This document shows positions 55,253 through 63,785 of a stretch of 64,000 nt of DNA, piece by piece. The stretch is from Paracoccaceae bacterium. GTDB taxonomy: Bacteria > Pseudomonadota > Alphaproteobacteria > Rhodobacterales > Rhodobacteraceae. The stretch spans positions 26,085 through 90,084 of the forward strand of contig JAKVCO010000014.1 in assembly GCA_022448245.1 (NCBI GenBank), written 5' to 3'. The notes beneath the pieces are model-generated. The model was not told the DNA's origin. It did not search any database and was given only the letters and a program-made list of their open reading frames with translations. Numbering within the stretch: position 1 is the stretch's first letter; every line of letters starts with the position of its first letter. The translations under genes were made by a program, and so were the position numbers.

Positions 55253-55756
55253 ATGCGCCAAGGCGAGATATCTCTTGCAGGGCTCTTTGCCCTCTTTTCC
55301 CTCTATCTGATGTGGAAAGCTTCCGAGCTTCCCATCGGCTACATTCGGGGCACAGGCCCCGGGGGTGGCTTTTGGCCGTTCTGGCTCTCGTTCGTGATGC
55401 TACTGAGCTGCGGTGCGATCGCGTGGAACTGGTGGCGCGGTAAATCGCCCGCCTCGACCTCGCGCGAGCCATTGCTAGACGCCTTTGGGTGGCGGACTGT
55501 CATCCTCGTTGGGGGCGGTGTTGTGGCCTTTGTGGCGCTGATCAACGTCATCTCGATGTACGGCGCCATCGCGATCTTTCTTGCCTATTACCTGCGTTTT
55601 CTCGGACGCCATTCCTGGTGGCTCACACTCGCCATCGCGATCCTTTTGCCCATCGGCCTCTTCTTCTTCTTTGAAGCCGCGATGCTGATCTCGATGCCGC
55701 AGGGAATGCCGTTCACCCAGCCCTTCTTCGACGTGATGTACGACATCATCTACTGA
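55253..55756 (+). CDS. tctB: Tripartite tricarboxylate transporter small subunit TctB
   Basis: 167-residue inner-membrane protein with four hydrophobic segments (LFALFSLYLMWKASELPIG, FWPFWLSFVMLLSCGAIAW, TVILVGGGVVAFVALINVI, LAIAILLPIGLFFFFEAAM). GTGPGGGFWPFW is the usual short loop of TctB. It associates with TctA. Starts 22 bp after tctC. Confidence 0.88.
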   Translation: MRQGEISLAGLFALFSLYLMWKASELPIGYIRGTGPGGGFWPFWLSFVMLLSCGAIAWNWWRGKSPASTSREPLLDAFGWRTVILVGGGVVAFVALINVISMYGAIAIFLAYYLRFLGRHSWWLTLAIAILLPIGLFFFFEAAMLISMPQGMPFTQPFFDVMYDIIY

Positions 55757-55781
55757 CGCTGCCCACCCCTTCGAGGTTTCC

Positions 55782-57293
55782 ATGGAAGTTTTGTCGTTTC
55801 TGGCTGACGGCGTCCTTTTGGCGCTAGAGCCTATCAACATCATGCTCATTCTGATCGGCGTCACGGTCGGTCTTTTCATCGGCGCGATGCCGGGGCTGGG
55901 CTCTGTGAACGGTGTGGCGATCCTTTTGCCGATCACCTTCCTCGTGCCGCCGGGCTCCGCGATCATCTTCCTTGCGGCGATCTACTATGGCGCCATGTAC
56001 GGCGGCGCGATCTCGTCCGTGACCTTGGGCATACCGGGCGCGTCGACCGCGGTGGCCACGACCTTCGATGGCAGGCCACTCGCTCTACAGGGCCGCGCGA
56101 GCCTCGCGCTCGTCACCGCCGCCATCGCTTCCTTCGTTGGGGGCACGGTCGCCACCGTCTTTTTCACGCTCTTCGCGCCGCTTCTGGCAAACCTCGCGCT
56201 CTCCTTCGGCCCGCCTGAGATCTTTGCGCTGATGCTTTTGGCCTTTGCGACCTTCGTCGGCCTCGGCGGGGACGACATCCCGAAGACCATCTTCTCCATC
56301 TGCTTCGGCCTCGTACTGGCAACGGTGGGCTTTGACACGATCTCTGGCGAGCCGCGCCTCGTTCTTTTCGAGATCGACGGCTTCCTGCGCGGCATCGGTT
56401 TTATCGTGCTCGCCATCGGCGTCTACGGCATCGGTGAGATGCTTTGGACCATCGTCGAGACGCGCGGGGAGATCACGACGACGAACCCGAAGATGACGGC
56501 AAAGGGCCTAGCCGCCGACACCAAAGAGGCCGTGAAACGCGGCTGGAAGGGCACGACGATTGGCTCCTTCCTCGGGTTCTTCGTGGGCGTCTTGCCCGCT
56601 GCGGGCGCGACGCCGGGCTCACTCATGTCCTATGGCGTGGCCAAGATGATCTCGAAGCGGCCTGAGGAATACGGCAGCGGGTCGCCTGACGGCGTGGCCG
56701 CTCCTGAGGCCGCTAACAACTCCGCCTCCACGGGCGCGATGCTGCCGATGCTGACGCTTGGTATCCCGGGCTCGCCGACCACAGCGATACTGCTCGGCGG
56801 CATGGTGATCTGGGGCCTCACACCCGGCCCCCGCCTCTTTGTGGACGAAAGCGAGTTCGTCTGGGGCCTCATCGGGTCGTTCTACATCTCGAACGTGGCA
56901 TCGCTGCTCATCAACCTCGCGTTCATCCCGCTCTTTGTCTGGATGCTGCGGATGCCGTTCACGATCCTAGCGCCTCTGATCTTCGTGCTCTCGATCATCG
57001 GTGGCTTTGCGGCCGCGCGCAGCATGCATGACATCTGGCTCATCGTGATCTTTGGCCTCGGCGCCTTCTTCATGAGGAAGTTCGACTACCCGCTGGCACC
57101 CGCCGTTCTAGCCATCGTTTTGGGCCCCATAGCCGAGCCCACCCTGCGCCAGTCGCTGCTCCTCTCCTCGGGAGATCCGTCGATCTTCTTCACGCGGCCC
57201 ATCGCGGCGCCCATTACAATCATCGCGATCATTCTGATCCTCCTGCCCGCCTTCAAATTGCTGCGCAGAAAAAGAGAACTGGTCGAAGGGTAG
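55782..57293 (+). CDS. tctA: Tripartite tricarboxylate transporter large subunit TctA
   Basis: 503-residue integral membrane subunit. GAMPGLGSVNGVAILLPITF carries the family PGLG motif and GILPAAGATPGSL-like VLPAAGATPGSLMSYG its second copy; MYGGAISSVTLGIPGASTAVAT and LTLGIPGSPTTAILLGGM are further repeats of the sodium-coupled core. With TctB and TctC it forms the importer. It is followed 66 bp later by the acyl-CoA ligase. Confidence 0.93.
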   Translation: MEVLSFLADGVLLALEPINIMLILIGVTVGLFIGAMPGLGSVNGVAILLPITFLVPPGSAIIFLAAIYYGAMYGGAISSVTLGIPGASTAVATTFDGRPLALQGRASLALVTAAIASFVGGTVATVFFTLFAPLLANLALSFGPPEIFALMLLAFATFVGLGGDDIPKTIFSICFGLVLATVGFDTISGEPRLVLFEIDGFLRGIGFIVLAIGVYGIGEMLWTIVETRGEITTTNPKMTAKGLAADTKEAVKRGWKGTTIGSFLGFFVGVLPAAGATPGSLMSYGVAKMISKRPEEYGSGSPDGVAAPEAANNSASTGAMLPMLTLGIPGSPTTAILLGGMVIWGLTPGPRLFVDESEFVWGLIGSFYISNVASLLINLAFIPLFVWMLRMPFTILAPLIFVLSIIGGFAAARSMHDIWLIVIFGLGAFFMRKFDYPLAPAVLAIVLGPIAEPTLRQSLLLSSGDPSIFFTRPIAAPITIIAIILILLPAFKLLRRKRELVEG

Positions 57294-57359
57294 GCTCCGC
57301 CTTAGCTACCACCCAACCGGGCCGGGCCCCAAAACAACTAAAGAGACGAAAGACACGCA

Positions 57360-58871
57360 ATGCGCACACTTGCAGAATTGATCCAGCAGCACCCAGACAC
57401 CGCCAACGCCATCGGCGCGCCGGGCCGCGAATGGATGACCTATGGCGACCTGAAAGCCCAAGGTGAGAGCGTGAAGAACGCGCTGCGTAGTGCCGGCGTG
57501 GGCGCAAAAGACCGCGTGGCGATCGTGCTGCCGAACGGCCCGGAGATGGCCGCCGCCTTCGTGACCGTCGCGCAGGCCGCCACGACTGCGCCTCTGAACC
57601 CGGCCTACAAGGAGGAGGAGTTTGCCTTCTACCTCGAGGACCTCAAGGCCCGCGCGATCATCGTGGAGGCGGGCTATGACGGCCCTGCCCTCGCCGCCGC
57701 CAAGCGCTACGACCTCACCGTGATCAAGCTCACCGCCGCTGAGCCTGCGGGCACCTTCACGCTGTCGACCGATGTGAGGGGCGATGCGGCGGGTACACTG
57801 CCCGCCTCGGACGACATCGCGCTGATCCTGCACACCTCGGGCACGACCTCGCGCCCGAAGATCGTACCGCTCCTGCAATCGAATGTCGCGGCCTCGGCGG
57901 AGAATATCCGCGCCTCGCTCGCGCTCACGGCAGATGATTGCTGCCTGAACGTGATGCCGCTCTTCCACATTCACGGGCTTGTGGCGGCCGTCAGCGCGTC
58001 CCTTGCTGCAGGTGCCTCGATCAGCTGCGCGCCGGGCTTTGACGCGCTTAAGTTCTACGGCTGGCTCGAGGAGGTTGATCCCTCCTGGTACACCGCCGTG
58101 CCCACAATGCATCAGGCGATCCTCGCGCGCGCGCCGCGCAACGCAGAGATCATCGAGAAGTCGCGCCTGCGCTTCCTTCGTTCGTCGTCGTCCTCCCTCC
58201 CCGGCCCGGTAATGACCCAGCTCGCCGAAACCTTCGGCGCGCCGGTTGTGGAGGCATACGGGATGACCGAAGCTGCCCACCAGATGTGCTGCAACCCGAT
58301 TGAAACAGGCAAACAAAAGCCGGGTGCCGTTGGCGTAGCAGCAGGTCCCGAGGTGCGCATCGCGCACGAGGTGGAAAACCGCCTGATCGACGGCGTGGGA
58401 GAGGTCTCGATCTCGGGCCCGAATGTTACACCCGGTTACGAAGGGAACCCTGAAGCCAACGAGAAGAACTTCTTCGAGGCCGAGGGCAAACGCTGGTTCC
58501 GCACGGGCGACCAAGGCGCCTTTGACGAGGACGGATATCTCGCCCTCACGGGCCGCTTAAAGGAGATCATCAACCGTGGCGGCGAGAAGATCAGCCCGCT
58601 CGAGGTGGATGGCATCCTCTCCGACCACGCAGCCGTTGCGCAATGCGTGACCTTTGCGGTCCCGCACCCGAAACTCGGGGAAGACGTGGCCGCCGCTGTC
58701 GTGCTGAAGGAGGGCAAAGAGGCCTCCGACCGTGACATCCGCGACTTTGCGAGCGAGCGTCTGGCGGCCTTCAAAGTCCCGCGTAAGATCCTGATCCTCG
58801 ACGAGATCCCAAAAGGCGCCACGGGAAAGCTGCAGCGCATCGGCCTCGCTGAGAAGCTGGGGCTCGGCTAA
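57360..58871 (+). CDS. Acyl-CoA synthetase, oxalate-CoA-ligase-like (AMP-forming)
   Basis: 503-residue ANL-superfamily enzyme. ALILHTSGTTSRPKIVPLLQ is the P-loop motif; VVEAYGMTEAAHQMCCNPIE, RFRTGDQGAFDEDGYLAL-like RWFRTGDQG and GRLKEIINRGGEKISPLEVD are motifs A5-A8; the catalytic Lys is in PKGATGKLQRI near the end. RSSSSSLPGPVM and NPAYKEEEFAFYLEDLKA recall, from memory, plant/yeast oxalyl-CoA synthetases. It would activate a short dicarboxylate imported by TctABC. Its stop and the next ATG share a base (TAATG). Confidence 0.83.
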   Translation: MRTLAELIQQHPDTANAIGAPGREWMTYGDLKAQGESVKNALRSAGVGAKDRVAIVLPNGPEMAAAFVTVAQAATTAPLNPAYKEEEFAFYLEDLKARAIIVEAGYDGPALAAAKRYDLTVIKLTAAEPAGTFTLSTDVRGDAAGTLPASDDIALILHTSGTTSRPKIVPLLQSNVAASAENIRASLALTADDCCLNVMPLFHIHGLVAAVSASLAAGASISCAPGFDALKFYGWLEEVDPSWYTAVPTMHQAILARAPRNAEIIEKSRLRFLRSSSSSLPGPVMTQLAETFGAPVVEAYGMTEAAHQMCCNPIETGKQKPGAVGVAAGPEVRIAHEVENRLIDGVGEVSISGPNVTPGYEGNPEANEKNFFEAEGKRWFRTGDQGAFDEDGYLALTGRLKEIINRGGEKISPLEVDGILSDHAAVAQCVTFAVPHPKLGEDVAAAVVLKEGKEASDRDIRDFASERLAAFKVPRKILILDEIPKGATGKLQRIGLAEKLGLG

Positions 58872-59851
58872 TGAAGATCTGCATTTTTGGCGCCGGCGCA
58901 ATCGGCGGATACATGGGCGCCAAGCTCGCCGAAGCGGGCGCGGATGTGAGCCTTGTGGCGCGCGGCCCGCACCTGAAGGCTATGCGTGAGAACGGCCTGC
59001 GCCTCATCGAAGAGAGCGGCGAGAGCACGGTGGAGGTCACCGCCTCTGACGACGCAGGCGATCTGGGCCCGCAGGACTATGTGATCGTCACGCTGAAGGC
59101 CCATTCGGTGCCTGCGGTCGTGCCCAAGATGCAGCCGCTGATCGGTGAGAACACCACGATCGTCTCTGGCGTGAACGGTGTCCCGTGGTGGTATTTCCAC
59201 AAGAGCGGCACCGACCTCGAAGGCACGCGCCTTGAGACGGTGGACCCCGGTAACGCCCAATGGGACGGCTTTGGCCCGGACCGAGTGCTGGGCTGTGTCG
59301 TCTACCCTGCTGCTGAGGTGATCGAGCCTGGCGTCGTCAAACATATCGAAGGAAATCGCTTCTCGCTTGGCGAACCTGATGGAACGAAATCCGACCGCGC
59401 TTTGGCGCTGTCGAAAGCGCTTAGCGCTGCTGGCCTCAAAGCGCCTGTGCGCCCGAAGCTGCGGGATGAGATTTGGGTGAAGCTCTGGGGCAACCTGTCG
59501 TTCAACCCGATCTCCGCGCTTACCCACGCGACGCTTGATGTGCTCTGCACCGATCCGGGCACCCGTGAAGTGGCGCGCAACATGATGCTTGAAGCGCAAG
59601 AGATCGCTGATAAGCTTGGCGTGAAATTCCCCATCGACGTTGACCGCCGCATCAAGGGCGGCGCGGAAGTGGGCGCACATCGTACCTCAATGCTGCAAGA
59701 CCTCGATCAGGGGCGCCCGATGGAGATCGACGCGCTCGTGGGCTCGGTGCAAGAGCTTGGTCGCGTTACCAACACCCCAACGCCAACGATCGACGCGGTG
59801 CTCGCGCTTACTGCGCTGCGGGGGCGCGTTGCGGGCCTCTACGGCGCCTAA
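58871..59851 (+). CDS. Ketopantoate-reductase-family oxidoreductase (PanE/ApbA-like)
   Basis: 326 residues. GAGAIGGYMGAKLAEAG is the NADPH Rossmann motif; IVTLKAHSVP carries a conserved Lys; KLRDEIWVKLWGNLSFNPISA and EVGAHRTSMLQDLDQGRPMEID carry the catalytic Lys and Ser/Glu of PanE. Although such enzymes make pantoate, their relatives reduce other 2-keto acids; the operon with a dicarboxylate ligase suggests that here. Translationally coupled to the ligase (TAATG). Confidence 0.82.
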   Translation: MKICIFGAGAIGGYMGAKLAEAGADVSLVARGPHLKAMRENGLRLIEESGESTVEVTASDDAGDLGPQDYVIVTLKAHSVPAVVPKMQPLIGENTTIVSGVNGVPWWYFHKSGTDLEGTRLETVDPGNAQWDGFGPDRVLGCVVYPAAEVIEPGVVKHIEGNRFSLGEPDGTKSDRALALSKALSAAGLKAPVRPKLRDEIWVKLWGNLSFNPISALTHATLDVLCTDPGTREVARNMMLEAQEIADKLGVKFPIDVDRRIKGGAEVGAHRTSMLQDLDQGRPMEIDALVGSVQELGRVTNTPTPTIDAVLALTALRGRVAGLYGA

Positions 59852-59860
59852 ACGACGAAC

Positions 59861-59879
59861 GGGGGCATGCCCTGCCCCC
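59861..59879 (+). terminator. Terminator-like hairpin after the tct operon
   Basis: GGGGGCA, loop TGCCC, TGCCCCC: a 7-bp stem ten bases after the last stop of the operon. No T-tract follows, so it is a weak or factor-dependent terminator. Confidence 0.45.
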
Positions 59880-59915
59880 CGCTTGATCTCGTTTCTGGTT
59901 CTGCGCGGCCAAGTG

Positions 59916-60461
59916 TCAGAACTTGCCGGAGTGCCCCCAGCCGTCACGCGGGCCGATGACCTTTGCGTTCACCCAGTGCTCGACGATTTTGCCCTCATAG
60001 ACGCGGTAGACATCGAAGACGGCCACGTCTTGGCCACGTGCGAACCTCTTGGAATAGGTCATTACGAAGTCCCCCTGCCCGATGAGGTTGAAGAGAAACT
60101 CTTGGCTGCCAGCCTCCTCCGAGGAGAGCGAGGCCGTCGCGCCCCGCGCCAATGCCCGGAGCTTGCTGGATGAGGCCCGGAAGCACGAAGGCCTCAAGCT
60201 CGCTCAAATCACCTTCCTGACGGACTTGCTTGGTGTACTCGGGCACCAGCGCCTTGTTGGCCTCCGTATCCGCGGACAGATCGACTTTCTGCGTGCCGCC
60301 CGCCTGATCTTCGCCTGAGAGCGTCTTGGCCTCCTAGGCTGCGATCGTGTCCCAGTGTTCGAGGATGAGGCCCGCGGCATCCGTGTAGAACGTGTCCATC
60401 GTCACCCATTGCGCCTCACCGTCGTTGAGCGACTGGTAGGCCGGGCAGAACACCATGGTCC
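59916..60461 (-). pseudogene. NTF2/SnoaL-like protein, truncated by IS insertion and frameshifted
   Basis: The decayed frame reads FYTDAAGLILEHWDTIAA, then a TAG at about 60335, then EAKTLSGEDQAGGTQKVDLS and ALVPEYTKQVRQEGD. It shifts frame near 60130 and ends in FDVYRVYEGKIVEHWVNAKVIGPRDGWGHSGKF (the last 12 residues at 59919-59955). EHWD and the second EHWV are the paired signature of a tandem NTF2-like protein. Its 5' end is lost where an IS3-type end begins (60462). Function of the parent unknown. Confidence 0.75.
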
Positions 60462-60622
60462 TGTCTTAGCCCCTTAAACTGAGCCACAATTTTTGTGTTT
60501 CGAGAGGGAACGAAGATGGCTCTGAAGCGGTATTCGGATGAAGATGAGTTGAAGCTTTTGCGCGAGATTGACGTGCATTTGCATAATAGCTTGGACGTTG
60601 TGTGTGTGTCGGAAGGCGGGGA
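60462..60622 (+). mobile_element. IS3-family left end and orfA remnant
   Basis: TGTCTTAGCCCCTTAAACTG at 60462 looks like an IS3-group terminus. MALKRYSDEDELKLLREIDV from ATG 60516 continues HLHNSLDVV, an orfA helix-turn-helix start; a run of GT dinucleotides (60597-60605) shifts the frame to CRKAGI, the next orfA motif. The rest of the element is absent, replaced by an IS5-type fragment fused in frame. Confidence 0.7.
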
Positions 60623-61010
60623 TCCCACCCAAGCGAGACATCGCGTCAGTGACTGCCGATGGGGCCTATGACACTCGCAAATGCCACGATGCGATTGTGC
60701 TGCCCGTAGTGCCCAGGCTGTCACCCCTCCGCGCGAGAACGCCAAGCCTTGGAAACCCACCAGCGGCGGGGCCATCGCCCGCAACGAAGCGGTCAACGCA
60801 TCACGATATCTCGGTCGCGCCATCTGGCGACGGTGGCGCGGGTATCACCGACGAAGCCGTGTCAAAATCAAGATGCATTGTGTGAAGTTGTTGGGGCAAA
60901 GCCTCATGGCAAAGGACTTCGACCGGCAGGTCCCAGAAATCCAAATCCATCTAGCCGTCCTCAACAAGTACACAGCTTTTGGAATACCCGTTACTGAGGT
61001 CGTAGGCTAA
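60623..61010 (+). mobile_element. IS5-family transposase, 3' fragment
   Basis: IASVTADGAYDTRKCHDAI carries the second catalytic Asp region; after a frameshift near 60700 the protein continues TPPRENAKPWKPTSGGAIAR, NEAVNASRYLGRAIWRRWRGYHRRSRVKIKMHC (split at 60795-60890) and ends FGIPVTEVVG at 61010. These are typical IS5-family C-terminal stretches. The 5' half is missing; the join with CRKAGI of the IS3 remnant lies near 60622. Confidence 0.78.
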
Positions 61011-61145
61011 ATCCGTCCGGGGAAAGGGAAAGTGCAATCACGCCCCAATTTTGTGCAACAGCGCCAGTGAAACCGACAAAGCATTCGTGCGGCGATATAT
61101 GAACTGCCCTGTAATAAACGACGAGGCATTTGGAGGAGAGCAAAC

Positions 61146-62216
61146 ATGCATCATTATCGGATCGGACTAACTGTTGGGTTAATAGGGATCTGCACACAGC
61201 TTTTTGCCGAACAGCATGCGGACTTCCCCCTCAGCTTTTCTGGCACGCTCCCGTGTGCCGATTGCGACGGCATCGAGACCCGTATTAACCTCTTTGGAGA
61301 CGGCGTGTTTCGCTCGGCACTGACCTACCTTGGTCGGGAAAGCGATGGCCCCAATGCCAATGTTTTTTACGATATGGGCCAATGGGAAGCCGATGCCGAT
61401 ACTCCGTCATCTGTACGTCTGCTTACGGATGAAGAGGGAATGAACCTCTTCACTTATGAAGCCGGTACTGGCCTCACGATGCTGGCATCCGATGGGACGC
61501 AGATCGCATCGTCGCTCAACTACACGCTGCCCGCCGATGAGCCGTTTGAACTGCTCCCGATGGCGCTCTATGCCACCGGACTATTGGGGCAGTCCGGCCA
61601 TGACCTCACGTTTGCAGAGTGCAAGACAGGCGTTCGTTTTCCGATCCATAATGCTGGCGCAATCGAAGAGCTGCGCGCGCTTCGATCCGGTCTGCCCCCG
61701 GATTCCGAGATTCTGGTCAGTCTCTTCTCGCTCATATCGCCCCGTCCCTCTGAAGGGCCCGGGTCGCCAATGATCGACAGTGTCACCGCCGGTTTGATCG
61801 TGGGAGCATCGGCAAGTGCCGACTGCGCAGCCGCCCTGAAACGTCCCCCCCTGACCGGCACGACCTGGCGGCTGGTGAGCTTGAATGGCGGGGCCGTGGA
61901 CCACGATGCAGTCGGTCAGGCAGCAACGCTGACCTTCAGCAGCCCCGTGGACGACGCGCGCGTCGCGGCGGAAACCGGGTGCAACATCATCAGCGGGGGA
62001 TACAACCGCAATGGCGCCTCTTTGACAATCGGAGGCGCGGGCGGTGCCTTGCTGTCTACACGGCGCGCTTGTCCTTCTGCTGTCACCGAACTCGAAACAA
62101 ATCTGAGCGCCGCTTTAATCGCGACGCGCAGTTGGCTGATAGAAGCACAATTCCTACAACTCTCGGGGGAAAACAGCGTACCGCTGGCTGTGTTTGAGGC
62201 GATACCAGCACAATAG
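61146..62216 (+). CDS. Envelope protein with NlpE-like and META domains
   Basis: 356 residues. A signal peptide (HYRIGLTVGLIGICTQLFA) precedes an NlpE-type domain whose FSGTLPCADCDGIETRINLF shows the family's CxxC motif. The C-terminal third (from about residue 240) is a META/HslJ-type domain: LTGTTWRLVSLNGG, FSSPVDDARVAAETGCNIISGGY and GGALLSTRRACP. GGAGGAG precedes the start. Proteins of this kind sense or bind at the cell envelope under stress; whether this one is lipidated is unclear since no lipobox Cys directly follows the signal. Confidence 0.72.
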   Translation: MHHYRIGLTVGLIGICTQLFAEQHADFPLSFSGTLPCADCDGIETRINLFGDGVFRSALTYLGRESDGPNANVFYDMGQWEADADTPSSVRLLTDEEGMNLFTYEAGTGLTMLASDGTQIASSLNYTLPADEPFELLPMALYATGLLGQSGHDLTFAECKTGVRFPIHNAGAIEELRALRSGLPPDSEILVSLFSLISPRPSEGPGSPMIDSVTAGLIVGASASADCAAALKRPPLTGTTWRLVSLNGGAVDHDAVGQAATLTFSSPVDDARVAAETGCNIISGGYNRNGASLTIGGAGGALLSTRRACPSAVTELETNLSAALIATRSWLIEAQFLQLSGENSVPLAVFEAIPAQ

Positions 62217-62228
62217 CGCCGCCGCGCC

Positions 62229-63266
62229 TTAATGGGACGCCGTAATCTCGGCCACTGTCTGAGATCGGGACATGCCGGTCTCAATGAAGCAATGGTCAAC
62301 AGTTGAGAATTCGATCTTGCCAAGGTCCAGCTTGCGCACCTGCCGGTCAGACATTGTGTGAAAATAGATCACGCGGTTTGTCAGATCGTGCGCCGTGGTA
62401 ATCTGCGTGGCGCTTTCTAGTTCGGTCGGGATGTTTTCGGCCGGCACGGAAGCCCCGATGGGAATGTTGAAGCTGTCGAGAATGCGAAAAGCCTCAAACA
62501 CGGCATCCGACGCGGTTGCAATTGGCCGGGCCGAGGCCGTCAGCGTGACGGCGCGAACAAACCGTGCAGGTGGCGTGAAATCCCCGGGCAGCCCCCGCAG
62601 CCCGGTGCCCGCCCCCAGTGGCGAGAATTTTTGGCCATCCAATAACACAGGCATTTCCGCCTCTGGATGCAAGCCCAGATAATTGCGCAGGTTGGTCAGA
62701 TGCCAATCATACCCAGGAGCATTGGTCACGACGCCGCAAACGGTGTCGAAAATCTCAACCCGCCCTTGATGCGTGATCTCGATTACGATCGATGCGCCCG
62801 AACGGTCAGCGACCTTCCAATGGAACGGCAGCGGCACCCCCCCGAAATCGGTGCCATCCACGTTGACAACAGTGATTTCGCCTATCCGCGCCCGCACATC
62901 TGCCACAGTTTCACATGTTGATAAGGACCAATTGAGTAAATCACCCACGCTCATCGCGCGGTCTGACTGCGCCGGATCGTATTCAGCAAAACTGGCAAAC
63001 CCCGGGAAGTAATACATACCCACAGAGAGCCCCGCCTCATTGAGGCCATCCGGGCCATAGGGCTGTCCATGCGAAGACAGGGCGACAAACCCGAACCTGC
63101 CGGTCCACCGGTGACCGTTTTCGCCATCCGGCGTCAATCCGCGAAACGCGTGTCCCGAAGGATAAAGAACCAGCCTGTCCTGGTGAGTATGGCTATGTGC
63201 CCATTCGACTGTGCGAGCCGCGATTACAGAACCATCTTCGGCACTCAACGAAATCCCCGTACACAT
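62229..63266 (-). CDS. Choloylglycine hydrolase family (Ntn) amidase
   Basis: 345 residues beginning MCTGISL. Met removal would leave the catalytic N-terminal Cys, as in penicillin V acylase and bile-salt hydrolase. ARTVEWA holds the Arg, [11 protein letters not shown] the Asn and [11 protein letters not shown] the second Arg expected of the family. Members cleave linear amide bonds in penicillin V, bile salts or acyl-homoserine lactones. The lack of signal peptide places it in the cytoplasm. Substrate uncertain. It converges with the NlpE-META gene, leaving 12 bp. Confidence 0.82.
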   Translation of the reverse strand: MCTGISLSAEDGSVIAARTVEWAHSHTHQDRLVLYPSGHAFRGLTPDGENGHRWTGRFGFVALSSHGQPYGPDGLNEAGLSVGMYYFPGFASFAEYDPAQSDRAMSVGDLLNWSLSTCETVADVRARIGEITVVNVDGTDFGGVPLPFHWKVADRSGASIVIEITHQGRVEIFDTVCGVVTNAPGYDWHLTNLRNYLGLHPEAEMPVLLDGQKFSPLGAGTGLRGLPGDFTPPARFVRAVTLTASARPIATASDAVFEAFRILDSFNIPIGASVPAENIPTELESATQITTAHDLTNRVIYFHTMSDRQVRKLDLGKIEFSTVDHCFIETGMSRSQTVAEITASH

Positions 63267-63488
63267 CTTTCAGCCGCTCCTTCGAATAACAGTGGCCCTG
63301 CTGAACGCAATCCCATCATCCGTATAAACCAAGGTCCGGTCCGGTACCAACAATCGAAACGGAGGCGCCAACTCTGCTGACTAAAGAAATATGCCTGACG
63401 CAAGCGGAAAGCGAAACAAGTGACGGGCAGTGGACGCATTGCCCTCCAAGAGCCGGGGCGTCCATGGCCCGTCAGATCTTTCTGCCAA

Positions 63489-63512
63489 GATCGGGCGACC
63501 TGTGGCCCGATC
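63489..63512. terminator. Hairpin between the amidase gene and the IS481 remnant
   Basis: GATCGGGC / GCCCGATC, 8-bp perfect stem with an eight-base loop, in the otherwise unassigned stretch 63267-63549. No T-tract. It may be a leftover terminator of a lost gene or part of an element end. Confidence 0.35.
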
Positions 63513-63549
63513 GGTCCGTTAGGTATGTGCGCCAAAACCGAAGTGTTCC

Positions 63550-63716
63550 AAGCTGTTCAGTCCCGGCATCTGGTGGCTCGGGTCGAGGATGACTTGATCG
63601 GGTTCGGCAGTCCAGATTTTGCAGATGTACTCGTAGTCCGTGAGGCCGCTGAGCGTCTTGAGACGACTTGCGAAGTTGTATGCGTCGAGGAAGTCAGCGA
63701 GGTGGCTGCACATCTC
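63550..63716 (-). mobile_element. IS481-family transposase, 3' remnant
   Basis: Reads CSHLADFLDAYNFASRLKTL, then SGLTDYEYICKIWTAEPDQVILD and SHQMPGLN, matching the C-terminus of the intact transposase at 44989-45948 in most positions. The 5' part is lost at about 63717. The frame now runs on past the old end to SLEHFGFGAHT. Confidence 0.8.
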
Positions 63717-63785
63717 TTCTTTGGGTCAGGATGCATTGATTTCCGCGGCGCGCGTGATTCACGGCTCGAAAAACGGAGCGGTGAC

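Noticed and set aside
60416..60823. 135-codon minus-strand frame across the IS3/IS5 junction
   Set aside because: It crosses three unrelated fragments and has no recognisable domain; it is a chance frame.
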